A DNA stretch of 64,000 bases. Origin: Eleginops maclovinus (lineage: Eukaryota; Chordata; Actinopteri; Perciformes; Eleginopidae). The DNA lies in contig NC_086367.1 of the NCBI RefSeq assembly GCF_036324505.1, positions 21,133,578-21,197,577 of the forward strand. The letters run 5' to 3'. Numbering within the stretch: position 1 is the first letter of the stretch; the number at the start of each line of letters is the position of its first letter. The position numbers were made by a program, and so were the translations under genes. The notes under the pieces were generated by a model. That model was not told the origin of the DNA and did no database searches. It saw only the letters and a list, made by a program, of their open reading frames with translations. Positions 13,490-24,889 of the stretch are shown one piece after another.

Positions 13490-14955
13490 GAAGTGGATTC
13501 AAAAGACAAACGCGTGTAGTCACCGAGGAGCAAAACAACTATTGTCTTACCTCGCTAACGAGCTACGCTACAACAAATATAAAGAAGATACACAAACACA
13601 GCAATGTAAACAACAAGCTGCTCCATTTAAAATATGATGTGTGGTTGTATGAATATGAAAATGACTCTAATGCAGGAAATGAGATCATGGGGGGGAAGTG
13701 AATGTGGTAATGACAGAGGGAGTGTGCCTTGACTTAATACACAGCAGCAGCTACTGGTTTTATAATGAAATCTCTGTGTAAAGGTCCCCAGAGACTCAGA
13801 ATTAGAAATGTAAATATTTGTAATGCGGATAAAGAAGAAGGGTCGGTTTATTCTGGCTCACACACTTTGGTTCAGCTTGTGGTTGCTGATTATTTTTAAA
13901 TGAGTTTATAGTGCTTATTTCTGCCTGATAAAGATCACTGTGGATTATCCTCAGAAACCACAACATTGTTTTTGGAAATAATGGCGACGATACGCTTTTT
14001 CGATTACATTTTGATAATAGCTAACAACGAAAATGGTCTTTATTTAATTTTAAGACAAACTGAATTAGCCTTGTCCTGATGAATGATAAAATAGATTTAC
14101 TTTAACCAGATATCAAATACTCTAGGTAATGAACAATCATAACCAGTCGGTTCACTGGAAGCTAAATGCTAGCGCCAGCATGCTAACATGATCACAATAA
14201 CAATGCTATGACATAATGAGGATGCTGTTGAACTCCAAATGAATATTCCCAAAATTAGTGGGCGTTAACCTCTAGGAAACATGAACATTTGTCCCAAAAT
14301 TAAAGTCAAATTCTCCTAAATTAAACAACATAAATCAGCCTGAACCATCGTAGTAAATTAAGCTAAAAAAAAGCGTCTTTATTTTAACCTCGTTTTTCAC
14401 CTTAATGATCAGTCAAGGCCCATTGGTGTTCACTCTGACCTCTGACCCCTCCTCTCTATTGACCGCTGCTTATTCTGATGACCAAACATGTGTTGTTCTA
14501 TTGCAGTTAATGAAGAAGCATTATCTGATCCTTTAACAATGCTTTGAGAAATCAATTCCAGCCGTACGAAAGAGGAAAAAGCATGTGACCTGATGAAACA
14601 CATTTACATGTTCTGGTTGATGAATGGATTGACGGATCCATAAATTGACATACATTTTAAAAATATAATGTTAAATGTTTGGGGGAGCGGTTTATCTTGC
14701 GGGGAATGTGATTTATCCGTGTAGTATTGATTATTGATCCACGTGTCATTGGAGTCTTATGTAGGTCGACTCTTATAAATGGGAGGCTGATTTTAATCTT
14801 GGATATTCTCTACTAACGCCTCCCTCTTTTTCTACCTCTATCCTTACTTACTCACCACTTCCTGTTTCCTCTCTCTGTTGCTTTGCTCTGGATTATTCCC
14901 AACAATGTTTACACACATACGGAATTTTCTTTGGTGTTTACTAAGGTCTTGTAGG
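13490..14955. other. Non-coding span
   Basis: AT-rich single-copy DNA with scattered GCTAGC/GCTAAC motifs. No gene or repeat is recognised. Confidence 0.55.
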
Positions 14956-14959
14956 AATG

Positions 14960-15262
14960 AGGTTGCTAACAAGACTACAAATTGTCATCCCGCCAAACAT
15001 TAGCCACCTTTAGCTTAGCATCGGTGATGTGAAGTCATGTGACCTTGCTGTAGTTCCTTGATAGCATAACGTTAGCCTTTTACTTCTGGCTGTAATATGT
15101 GGAGTTTATCTTGCTGAACAAAATGTTTGGGTAGCATAAGAATGAGTTTCCCACAGATCTAATTATATATAGAAATAGAAAAGTTATATAGCTTCGTTGG
15201 GAGCCCTTGCGATGCTAACTTCTGGGTCAACCTTTAAAGAAACATCCTCGATGCTTCTCAGT
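14960..15262 (+). repeat. Dispersed family C-related, copy 3
   Basis: CCAAACATTAGCCACCTTTAGCTTAGC and GTGATGTGAAGTCATGTGACC correspond to the 20.8 kb copy. The right part (TTTCCCACAGATCTAATTAT) resembles copy 1 loosely. It is diverged. Confidence 0.6.
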
Positions 15263-15537
15263 ATAGCAGAAAGATAAAAGTGGGAGAGCTGTGTGATTTT
15301 AAAGGAGGTATCATAGTGCAGAAACCTGTAAAATACACTCCTTTATAACCTCCCTCCTTGCCTCCGTCTGTGCTGCTCTTTATGATTAAACCCTCCACCT
15401 CTCTTTGCTGGTGCCATATTTCTCTCCCTGTGCCCCGAGTCCATCTTATTATTTCCTCACTTGCTCTTTTGTACCCCGAATCCCCGAGCTCTCCTTCTCC
15501 TCGTCACCCTTTCCTCCACCTCTCTGCCTGTTTGCTC

Positions 15538-15586
15538 ACCTCCCTCCCTCCCTCCCTCCCCCCCTTCCTCCCCCTTTCTTTCTCAC
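15538..15586 (+). repeat. (TCCC)n/CT-rich microsatellite
   Basis: Seven or so TCCC units followed by C and T runs, at the left edge of a candidate conserved block. Confidence 0.85.
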
Positions 15587-15599
15587 CAGTGTCCGGGTC

Positions 15600-16010
15600 A
15601 GGGCCCAGGGGGAGCTCGCATAGTCTCGCACATGAACGTGGACCCTGAATAGTGCTCTCTCAGCGGGGAGCGATTCGCCCTCCTGGCTGGGATTTTTCTA
15701 ATGAGCTCTGAGGAGGGAGGGGCTAGTGTCGGGGTCGGAAAGATGCCACATTCTCCGTTACCCAACCCCCCTGGTTAAAGCAGATTAATTAAAAGCTCAC
15801 TCACACATTTTCTCTCTTATCAGTGCGAGTTGAGCGTTTACTGTAAGCCTCGGGGGAGGGCTCAGCGCGGGGCAGGGAAGGGGGCGGGGGAGCCTCCGGG
15901 AACGATGCTAATTCCAGCCGGTGGGACGCAGGGACGACTGCTCAGGAATTACCGCCGGTGGTTTCGTTCATCGCTGATTATCTCTGCGACGGTCTAGGAA
16001 GAGATGGCGC
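15600..16010. promoter_or_regulatory. Candidate conserved non-coding block
   Basis: CpG-containing single-copy DNA with GGTTAAAGCAGATTAATTAA, TTTTCTCTCTTATCAG and GATGCTAATTCCAGCCGG. No frame with splice signals is found. Confidence 0.3.
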
Positions 16011-16019
16011 TCACAGTCT

Positions 16020-16940
16020 GTCGGCCTGTCAGTCACAGTTTTGGGTGTAATTTAACATTCACATCATTAATTTTGTCCTCCAGCGGGTCGCCTGAAGCCA
16101 AAAGGACTCACAGAGCAGCCGTAGTAATCGAAATGAAATCCTCAACCTTTATTGTGTCAACAGTGAATCCTGTAATAAAGAGTGTAATGAATATATACAT
16201 TAATGAATACAGGTTACAAGGAGCCCCCCCTGAATGCTAATTACATCCAGCTAAGCCTTCCATACAGATGGCTCGAGTCAGCAATAATTGTTGTACTCAA
16301 TGACCTTAAATAATACAAGGATTATTAATTATTATTATTATGGTTGTCTAATTTTCTTGCCCTGAAGTCGCTGTGATACCCACGTTGCCGTTCATTTTGG
16401 GAACTATATCATTCGTACCCAGCCTATAACCCTCTGAATTATCATGTGGCGCCAACAGAAAGTCAACATGTTTAGTCCTTCAGTCATTTATTGTTCATTT
16501 TTTGTTAAATACCTGAAACAAAAAGCCTTCCCTTCATCTTCAGCTGTACTTCATTTTTAATGAGCACCTGTTGTTATACTAAAAGGCTAGACAAACAGGG
16601 AAAACATCACACCTGCAGCATGTTAGCATCGTCATGTTGAGCGTGTTGTATTTAGCCTTTGGCCTAAAGCACTTCTGTGCCTGAGTGACGCCTCACAGAG
16701 CTGCTAGCATGACAAAACGTTAGTCGGGTTATTGTAAAGAGAGATTAGTGTGTCAGGGCAGCAGAAAGTCTACACATCTTCCATAGTTTTGAAGCTAATG
16801 TACGTGCTGGATTCTTGCTGTTCAGATATTTTATCCTCATGGTTGATTGCAGAACTTTTGGACAGCGGCTCCTCTGGAAGACATTTATGGTGCTGTTGAC
16901 GCAAAAAGTGTCAGAAATCGATTGAACTCGTCGCTTAATT
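16020..16940. other. Non-coding span
   Basis: Includes a short ATT repeat at 16322-16340. Otherwise nothing seen. Confidence 0.55.
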
Positions 16941-16945
16941 TCTCC

Positions 16946-17247
16946 CAGTCTGCTCTGATTGGTTAGCTGGCAGGCTCTGTTGTGGTTGGTGAACTGCTTA
17001 GAGATGTCCCGCCCCTTAGTCTATATCGTACAATGTGTTGAAGCGCTAGCCAATAGAAGCGCGAGTGTGACATGGTGGTGTTACTATGTTCTGGAAGTAA
17101 ACAAAGGAGTCCAATGGAGGTGTTTCAGGCAGGGGGGAGTGGGGGAGAGAAACTCCCTCTGAAAGGAACACAAGGATTTGAACCTTTGCAAAATCCTTTT
17201 CATGCACACAAACCTTTAGAACACGCTACAGGGAAGGGAAAAACCCC
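16946..17247 (-). mobile_element. Family A TIR element, copy 2 (truncated)
   Basis: The reverse complement of copy 1 is recognisable from CTCTGATTGGTTAGCTGGC, GCTTAGAGATGTCCCGCCCC and AAACAAAGGAGTCCAATGGA. It lacks the end containing the ACATGTCCC block. The other end is diverged near 17240. Confidence 0.8.
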
Positions 17248-17941
17248 AAGAGTACTTTAATGTTAAAGATTTATTCAACAACAAAGTGAAATCTGAACTG
17301 TCCATAAAGAATGTGTGGAAATGTGTACTCTCTCTCTGAGAGGTTCATAAAACCTACACATTTATGGAGTTGTGGACTAATGTTTCAGATCTTCAATGTT
17401 ATTAACGGTCTTCATTTTCTACAGCAGCATGACTCCAAGGTCATACATCCCAGCCGTTAGTTTTAGTGTGCGGTGTTTCTATCACTGCTTAAATATCCAC
17501 CCCCCCCCTGCCCTCTGTTCACAGCAGAGTTGGAGGGATTAACACCTTAAGTAAATGCACTTCACTTCCTCTGTGCTGCTGCTCAGTGCCATCACTGTGA
17601 TAGTTAATGCAGAGTAATTACACTTACAACTGTCCTGTGTTTTACCACATGTGTGATGTACTTGTTAATAGTAAGAAGAAAAGCAAACGCAGAGCCAACT
17701 GATGGCTTGCACGTACATGCTAGTACATTGTCAGATGTGTTGATATGGTAATTTGAGCACTAGCATTACTTAGTATCTGATTGAGACTGCATTAGCCAGT
17801 GTTGCCCCGACTTGTTGATGGCAAGAAAGGCTGCTAAAAGCATGAAACACATTGTGGCATTTGCATTTCTTTGCATGAATGTTTTTGAAATAATGTGAGT
17901 TTGGGACGTGTGTTGATGTTGTGTTGTGGTTTGTGTTGCAG

Positions 17942-17993
17942 GTTGCAGCCTTTTATCAGCGGACAGCCCAACAAGAAGATGGCTCTGGAGCAG
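17942..17993 (+). CDS. Internal coding exon of gene 1 (unidentified protein)
   Basis: A T/G-rich tract ending in CAG precedes the exon and a good donor (GAGCAG|GTGAGCC) follows it. Two acceptors lie 7 nt apart, with AG ending at 17941 and at 17948. From 17949 the exon is exactly 45 nt and reads PFISGQPNKKMALEQ with phase 0 at both ends. From 17942 it is 52 nt, adds LQ and must start inside a codon. The phase-0 end fits directly to the phase-0 start of the exon at 26547. I do not recognise the peptide. It carries no membrane segment or catalytic motif, so function is open. Exon reality is inferred from splice signals and frame agreement with the next exons, not from homology. Confidence 0.5.
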
Positions 17994-18639
17994 GTGAGCC
18001 GCCATCCGTCTGCAGCACATCTGCTTCATGTCGCCGACACTTTGCTTTGACACACACAGACACACACACACGGACACTCACCCAGTCTATCACTTGGACA
18101 GATAACTTCCCCCTTCACTTTCTCCTCTCCGAAACACTTATTCACTCGCTGTGTTATCCTCTTCTCTGCCTTACTCTCTCACTGTCTTCTTCAAGCAGCT
18201 AAAAATAGGAAACATGTAGTCACAAAACAAGCACGCTTTTATAAGTACAACACAAATGATCAAAGAAATGTGTCATTCATGAACCCATGAGGCTCATTAA
18301 TCCCTTATTGATTTATATCTTGTATTGTTACTGCTAAAAGGCATGCAAGGAAGCTCATCCACTCAAGTATCAATAAAGAAAAACGTAAAATGACTTAAAA
18401 AAACTAAAGATAATATTTAATTTGTCAATTTTATTATTGATTAATATTATAAAATTGTTGTTATATGATGGAAAATGGACTGCAGAAAACCTGGAGCTCT
18501 ATGGCACAGAAGATATTAAACTTTGGATAGACACTTGATACACATATAGTTGTTTTGGTTTTGGTTGACACTAAGAAAAGTGCATTTTAACTACAGTATT
18601 TTAAAGGAGACTCAAACCCAGAGGCTTCCTGTCTCCACA

Positions 18640-18860
18640 TAATGAAGCAGTGCGTGTTACAGGCTGTAACTCCCCATCGGCCATTAAAATGTAATTGCTT
18701 ATTGCTCAGACCCCCTGCGGAGCGGACGGGGGATAAATCTCACCCAGGCCGTGTGAGAGGTGAACCTCACTCCGTCTTTGTTTGCCCTTCCATTATTACT
18801 CCTCGCCTTCTCTGCTCCCACTGCAGGGCGTTCACTGCTCCTAAAAACCTCTGACAGGGT
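18640..18860. promoter_or_regulatory. Candidate conserved non-coding block in gene 1 intron
   Basis: CGGCCATTAAAATGTAATTG, CTTATTGCTCAGACCCCC and GGGGATAAATCTCACCC stand out from AT-rich flanks. Confidence 0.28.
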
Positions 18861-18869
18861 CTTAAAATA

Positions 18870-20480
18870 ACTGCAGCTCTAAAGTTGGACATAAAAATGT
18901 CTTTAACAGCTCTTTTTTGGAGGACTTTTTTTTACCGCCCTGGAGTGATGGGCTTTGGTCGCCCCCGTCGTCAAAAAATACACTGTGCTATCTGCTGTAC
19001 TCTTAAACGTCATGTCTTTGAACAGCACGTCCTCATTCTGCCCGTTCAGAGCTTGTTCAGCGAGATAAAGCCAAGTTTCTCCAACTTTGTCTCCTAATGT
19101 GATTTTAAATTGGGCCCGGATTCAATCACAGGTAGCTTTCCATCATCTTCAAAGTCTAAAAATGTGGCTTTCTGGACTTTATATACTCACTTTATTCCCC
19201 CATATCTCATTTTACACATTTCTCCCGGTCCTTTCTTCCCAGCCTGCTTCACACTACTGCTGATCCGTCTCTTTTCTTATGATTTACTTCTCCCTTCACT
19301 GCCACGCTCCTCTTCATCTTTCCCTAAAGAAGCAAAAAGGCAGGAGTTTTAAAGTCCTGTTCAGTTTTAGCACAGACAGCATTAGGTGACTGACAGTTGT
19401 ACTTAAATGCTCGGATTCACATAAAACCCTTTACAAAAGATACCCTGTTCTTGGGGGATGAAGACAAATGTACACACCTGAGAATATAAAAACTGAACAA
19501 GAAGAAATCAACTACAACTCCCAAGGTGCATTTCAGTAACAAACATCCAATCAAACACGTTTCTACTATTTTATCTAACAGTGAACTCAAGCGTATCATG
19601 ACTCTGTAGATGCCTGATAAAACATCCAGCAATTGAAATCAATGCATTAGGGTTTTCCTTAATAACAGCCGCTGAGACTCATGGGTATTGTAGTTTTGGA
19701 GTCATTTGTTCTTTGTCAGCAAACCACTCCAAATGCATGGATGTTTTTTGAGAGAATTTGAAGATTAGAGATTGAGACCGAGCTGTTTATTAAGACTGGA
19801 TTATATTTAGTCAAAAATCAACGTTGTTAAATGTACAACTTTGATTTTAGTGATGTTTCGATGACTATATATTCAACATTTAATAGGATATTTAGAATAT
19901 TATGTATATTCTCCTGCCAAAAGTAGTTACAAAAGCTTTTCCTTTGCATGCATTACAATTGTATTGTGTGAGGTACCACCCCAGACTTCTTCTGTCACGC
20001 TCTCCTGACAATCAGTTTCTCAGGAACACTAGTGAAGAGGTCATTGTTAGGCAGCTGTATAGGAGACAGAACATGTCGGTCTTTAGACTTTAAAAAACAA
20101 ATGTTCCTCTAAGTTAAACATTTACTTGATAGCATGTTCCTGGATGTATATCAGTTACATGAGATCCTTATATAAGTGACCCTAGGCTAATTACTTAATA
20201 TTTAACTCCCTGCAAAAACACTAATGGTCAACCTCATCAGTAAAGCTCGCTTTGTACATGGCTTAAAACTATCCAGAAGACTCAAGTGTGACAGAATAAA
20301 AACATGACAGTGGGGAAAGGATAGTTTACTACCAATTCGGTTCATCTCCTCCTTCCACGCTACTCCATCTACTTCCTGCTGTTTCTCTCTCTATTTTCCC
20401 TGCCTTCCTCATCATTTTACTTTATGCTTTATTCCCTTGTGTCTCCTCCTGTTAATGCTCCACTTTGCTGCTGCTGTCCT
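18870..20480. other. Intronic span of gene 1, nothing recognised
   Basis: Plain AT-rich DNA with short, unsupported frames. The region 18.0-18.64 kb directly after the 17.9 kb exon is similar. Confidence 0.5.
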
Positions 20481-20487
20481 CTCTTTC

Positions 20488-20590
20488 TCATCAATCAATC
20501 AAACAGACACACTTTATTCCTACAGCCCAATATCACTAATTGCACATTGTCTCAGGGGGTTTACAGACTGCACAGCACACAACACCCTCT
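20488..20590 (+). repeat. SINE-like fragment (TTTATT...CAATATCAC type)
   Basis: CAATCAATCAAACAGACACA then CTTTATTCCTACAGCCCAAT, ATCACTAATTGCACATTGTC and TCAGGGGGTTTACAGACTGC resemble the widespread fish repeat with a TTTATTTATATAGC-type start and a GCTTTACA-type end. It is diverged. Confidence 0.5.
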
Positions 20591-20774
20591 GTCCTTAGCA
20601 TTTAGCATCCCGAAGTTAATGGTTTAGCTCAATATGTATTGGGTTAGATGTCTGTGGTTAACAAAACATTAAGAAATGTTTATATGAGTTGGTAAACAAC
20701 CCACTGGTGAATGTCTGAAGCTTCTATATGTCTTAAGAAGTGTCTAAATGAGACTAACAAACATAACTGTGCCA

Positions 20775-21090
20775 AAAGTTAGCCGCCTTTAGCTTAGCGG
20801 TGGTGACGTGAAGTCATGTGACCGTGATGTAGTTCCTTTATAGCCCAACATTAGCTTTTTACTTGCATTTCTTCTGCAAAGTCTGAAAGGTAGTGTCAAT
20901 ATGTGGAAAATATCCTGCTGAAGGAAACTTGTAAGACTCATAAAATGTTTATTTGCCACATAACTTATTTTTGGCAATATTCCAAAGTCTGACAGGCGAA
21001 TCCGATTGACCTCTTGTCAGGGAAAGAATGCAATGCTAAGTTACAGGTCGACCTTCAGGAATACGTCATCGCTGCACCTCTCTGCACAAT
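20775..21090 (+). repeat. Dispersed family C-related, copy 4
   Basis: It shares AGCCGCCTTTAGCTTAGCG, GACGTGAAGTCATGTGACC and GATGTAGTTCCTTTATAGC with the 15 kb copy, and GAATACGTCATCGCTGCACC with the 8.5 kb copy. It thereby links the two sub-sequences into one family. Confidence 0.65.
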
Positions 21091-21137
21091 CCCCCTTTTA
21101 TACATTTCCTCTCCTTCTCCACATTCCTCCCTATCTC

Positions 21138-21168
21138 CCTCCTCCTCCTCCTCCTCCTCCTCCCTCAC
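21138..21168 (+). repeat. (CTC)n trinucleotide repeat
   Basis: Eight or so CTC units just upstream of the promoter-like block. Confidence 0.9.
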
Positions 21169-21339
21169 CCTTTGTCCAGCTCTCCATCATGTGCTGCTGG
21201 CAGCTCTGAATGGAGGGGCTCGCAGGGGTGGGTTGGGAGGGGGACTTAGGCTCTGTCAACCAGGAAGAAAACATTGCCATGAGGGGCCGGGTCAACAAGG
21301 CTTGTTACTTAGCAACACCCTCAACCCCGTTCCCCCTGG

Positions 21340-21470
21340 GAGCTCTGAGCAAACGGCCGTCGCTATTGGCTGAGGCTGCTCCTCGCTCGCGGCTCCTCTT
21401 ATGTAACGCTGCAGCGACGGGGCACACATTTAAAAAAAGGAGAAGATTGCCATACTCGGATTCCCCCTTC
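21340..21470 (+). promoter_or_regulatory. Promoter-like block inside the gene 1 intron
   Basis: A CpG-containing stretch holds an ATTGG (inverted CCAAT) at 21365-21369 (CGTCGCTATTGGCTGAGGC), then CGCTCGCGGCTCC and, 60-70 nt later, a TTTAAAAAAAGG AT box. It could be an internal promoter for a shorter gene 1 transcript, or an enhancer. It is judged by motif content alone. Confidence 0.25.
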
Positions 21471-21564
21471 AGCCTCTCCAGTGACCCAGCAATTAGTCTG
21501 TACATTTCTCCAACAAGCCAAAGGGAGGAAACGATCACTTTATACGAGACGGAGAAAGAGGAAC

Positions 21565-21696
21565 AAGGTGATTTCTGCCAATTGAAAGTGGCCCAGCTGT
21601 TCTGTTCTGCCCTCTCCCTCCTTCTTCTTTTCTCCTCTCTGGCACCACATTTAGACTCCGCTCAGCACCGTGTGGGACGTGGGGATTGATGAGGTC
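21565..21696 (+). repeat. Direct repeat copy 1 (local duplication)
   Basis: It starts TGATTTCTGCCAATTGAAAG and continues through CCAGCTGTTCTGTTCTGCCC, a CT-rich stretch, CATTTAGACT, then GTGGGACGTGGGGATT and GATGAGGTC. The same ordered blocks recur 440 bp downstream. It is not related to the dispersed families in the window. Confidence 0.85.
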
Positions 21697-22004
21697 CAAC
21701 GTTGTGAGAAATAGGAGCAGTCGGAAGATAAGACAGTTTGTGATACTCAGTATTGTACAGATATTCTGAGATGAGATTAGAGAGCGTCTTTCATTTTGAG
21801 TATCAACATTTCACATGTATCTGCATTAGAGGAAACAGATGTAATTTAATTAACATGCTTGACTGTTCTTAATGTACTTTATCCACTTAGCCATTATTTC
21901 CACATAACTGATGATCACTTATCAGCATGAATAACTTTCAGAAGCCCCATAGTCAACCCTATGATATTGATTTTGAGGTATTAGATCAGAAATAACGAGT
22001 TTTC

Positions 22005-22168
22005 AAGTTGATTCCTGCCAATTGAAAGTGATCCAGCTGTTCTGTTCTGCCCTCTCCTTTCTTCTTCTTCTTCTCTCCGTGTCCGCATTTAGACTTAAAT
22101 CTGGGCACAGTGTGAGACGTGGGGATTTTCAGAGAGGCTTAAAAAATGTGAAAGGGTTGATGAGGTCA
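22005..22168 (+). repeat. Direct repeat copy 2 (local duplication)
   Basis: It matches copy 1 block for block (CTGCCAATTGAAAGTG, CCAGCTGTTCTGTTCTGCCC, CATTTAGACT, GTGAGACGTGGGGATT, GATGAGGTC), with substitutions and about 28 extra bases before the last block. The divergence indicates an old duplication, and the most retained parts are the 5' blocks. Confidence 0.85.
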
Positions 22169-22179
22169 CGGGAGAGGGG

Positions 22180-22460
22180 GCTTTGAACTGCAGACAGTCG
22201 CTCTGGCGTTGCAGCTGCAGTCTGCTTACGCAAGCAATAGTCTTGGCAATTGACGGCTGAGTGTATTTGAAGTCGGGTTCTCAGAGAAGCTGTCAGGCCG
22301 GGGCCGGCGGTAAAACCACATGATGTGCAGCGTATTCAGCTCGTCCTGCAGGAACGCACTGACCTACTCGTTCACCCTTAAAACCGAAGGCGCAGAGGGC
22401 CGGAGAGAAGTGATTGTTCAGCGCTTTCTGTCTTAAAACAGACGCCATGTGAATACTTTA
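22180..22460. promoter_or_regulatory. Candidate conserved non-coding block in gene 1 intron
   Basis: It directly follows the second duplicated copy, with CTTGGCAATTGACGGCTGAG and GGTAAAACCACATGATGTGC. Single-copy, CpG-containing. Confidence 0.25.
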
Positions 22461-22814
22461 AGTGAGAGTGACTTGGTTCACAACAGGGTGAGAATTAACG
22501 AGCAGAATAAGAGATGCTGAAGTATCAGAGGTCTTGCTTTTACACAGGATGACGAGGCTAATTTATTGAATAGCTCCTTTTAACAACAGGGCAAGAGTGT
22601 TTTTCTTCAAACAATAAAGGCATTAAGACAAGATATTATATAATCCTCAAATGACGCACGTAAGCTCAAACATATATGGATTACTCATAATATACACCCG
22701 GTCACATCCTGCTTTTGTTGATTGCAGGGTTAGGCGGTAAATGCTTTTTTATTGCCTCTCTTTGCTGCGTTGTAGAAATCGTTTTGATGCTGATTAATCC
22801 ATCTTGGTCACGGA

Positions 22815-22890
22815 TGATCACGGCAGTTATTTGTATAGCATCTTCCTACATTAATGCAATTCAAAGTGCTTTACATAACAAACGGGGGAT
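22815..22890 (+). repeat. SINE-like fragment
   Basis: TTATTTGTATAGCATCTTCC and ATTCAAAGTGCTTTACATAA are the two landmarks of the same class as at 20.5 kb. Confidence 0.45.
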
Positions 22891-22899
22891 GTAAAAGAA

Positions 22900-24120
22900 A
22901 CAAATAACCTACATGAGCTAAAATAGAATTAAAATGTTGATGAGGTATGAATTAATTATCCCACGTCTAACTTAAAGACCCCTTCAATACAAATCTGTAT
23001 ATTTGGATATGCTACGAGACATACCAATCGGACAAGAGGTCAACGCTATGTCCAAGCAGTGCGACAAAGACCATCTAAGAAAACCAGATGCAAGGCGTAT
23101 CAGAGGAGAAGAAAATTACATAATATCCCGGCCAAACTTCCAGAGAAAGCTATGGTTTTTCCGTAGCTATTTTCCAGACCACTGTCTTGAAAATTATACC
23201 CAAGAACAGATTGGTTTTGCCACATGAAGTATATTGAGACCCAACGCTGTTCAAACCCTTTACCCCGGGGAACACAGCGAGTACAAGCCAACATGCATAC
23301 ATATATACATATTTATAGGGCACTTGTGAATAGTTGCATCCAAGACAAACGTTTAAGAGATTTTCTTCAATATTAATTAAAGAATGTGGGTTTTAATTGT
23401 TTGTAATCATGCCGGGGGAGGTGCTTGACTACTGCTATATTGTAGCGTGCTCCCATCCTCTTTTGTTGGTTTTCGATTAAGGCAGTAAATGCTTTATTAT
23501 TCCCACCCTGCTTTGCATAGTAGACATAATTATAATGCTGATTAATCCAATGACGCTGCTAATTGTGCCCAGAACCCCTCAACTGCTGGACAAATGTGCC
23601 GCTTCTGATTTATATTAGCAAAATTCCTCATTATGTCGGCAGGGATGGGATTAACGAAGCTTAACTTCTGTTATTTATACTTCCTGTTTGTCATGCTCTC
23701 AGTTAGCTCTGCCAGTCGCTGCATGCATGACTGACTGCAGGCGGTCCCATGTCAACATCCTCGCACCATGAAACCCTCAGAGCGGTTCTCTCCCGTTTCC
23801 TGTTCTTGGTTGGGGTTTTTCTTCTCACTCCTAACGAGCAGTTTCCTCGTTAAAGCACTGAGACCATTAGCCCGTAACGCGTCAGTTTGACTCATTGCTT
23901 TTCATGCAACTCTGGGTTTGAAGTGTTACATTATCTGTGTGTAAACAGAATAATGTCTAATGGCAACACAAAAACATCTTTATCTCCTCTCCCAGACCGT
24001 TCCTCCTGACCCAATTAACGGCCCTCACCTCCTAATTAGTCTGGAGCAGCGTGTTTATGCTGTTATGATCTCTTTTTTAATTATTTTTCTTTATGTTTTT
24101 GCATTGTTGCCTGTGTTCTC
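22900..24120. other. Intronic span of gene 1 with an unassigned open frame
   Basis: A 74-codon frame at 23003-23227 has a charged, protein-like look (KDHLRKPDARRIRGEENYII) but no splice sites fit. Part of the stretch (ACAAGAGGTCAA) recalls the reverse of family C copy 4, so it may be old repeat sequence. Confidence 0.35.
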
Positions 24121-24126
24121 TGGTAG

Positions 24127-24162
24127 TTAATGAGGCGTCCAGAACCTGAGATGAGGAGCCCG
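24127..24162 (+). CDS. Possible 36-nt phase-0 microexon of gene 1
   Basis: The tract TTGCCTGTGTTCTCTGGTAG precedes it and CCCG|GTGAGG follows. The 36 nt read LMRRPEPEMRSP in phase 0/0, which is exactly compatible with insertion between the exons ending at 17993 and starting at 26547. No homology is available to me, and a chance match of short splice signals is quite possible in an 8.5 kb intron. Confidence 0.2.
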
Positions 24163-24259
24163 GTGAGGTTAAAGTCAGCAGGGATCTACTTAGGGCAAAG
24201 GAAAAGGAAATCACTGGGATATTTAATGATGTTGATACCTTTTTTATTTTTCCATTGGT

Positions 24260-24632
24260 TAATGGTCCCTATTATGCTTATTTCAGGTTCATATTTCTAT
24301 GTTGTGCCTCTACTGGGACATGTCTCCATGCTTTAATGTTCAGAAAGCTCTTTATTTTTCTCATACTGCCTGTGCTGCAGCTCCTCTTTTCACCCTCTGT
24401 CTGAAACCAGAGCCCAGTCTGCGCTATTTGGTCAGCTGGCCGGCTCTGTTGTGATTGGTTCTTCTGCTTAGAGATGTCCCGCCCCTTATCCTATTACGTA
24501 GTGTGGGGGAGAGAAACTCATTCTGAAGGGAACACAGGGATTTTAGCCTTTGTAGACCATTTACATGCGCTAAAACGTATATAACACTACAGAAAAGGGA
24601 ATACAAAAACAATCATAACAGGGCCTCTTTAA
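24260..24632 (-). mobile_element. Family A TIR element, copy 3
   Basis: It runs from TGGTCCCTATTATGCTTATT to AATCATAACAGGGCCTCTTT, which form the two inverted ends. Between them lie GGGACATGTCTCCATGCTTT, GATTGGTTCTTCTGCTTAGAG and GATGTCCCGCCCCTT. This and copy 1 define both termini of the family. It lies in the gene 1 intron. Confidence 0.8.
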
Positions 24633-24889
24633 GTCAACATGTAAGGTTGTAAAAAACTGAAAAATGGAAAGGGACCAGGGCCAAAAGGAGAATCAATGTG
24701 CAGAGGAACAAGGAAGGAAGGAGAGAAGGACAAAGTGAGGAAGGATGTGGGGAGAATAAGAGAGGCGAGCAGGAAATAAGGGAAAGGAAAGGAGGCAAAT
24801 TGGATGGAGAGATGGCAGGGAGGAAGATCCCCAGCAGGGACTTCAACAGGCTGTTGCCGAGGAGAACAGAAATATCCCCGCATCACACT

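Noticed and set aside
23003..23227. 74-codon charged frame in the gene 1 intron
   Set aside because: No splice partners and partial resemblance to reversed family C; likely old repeat.
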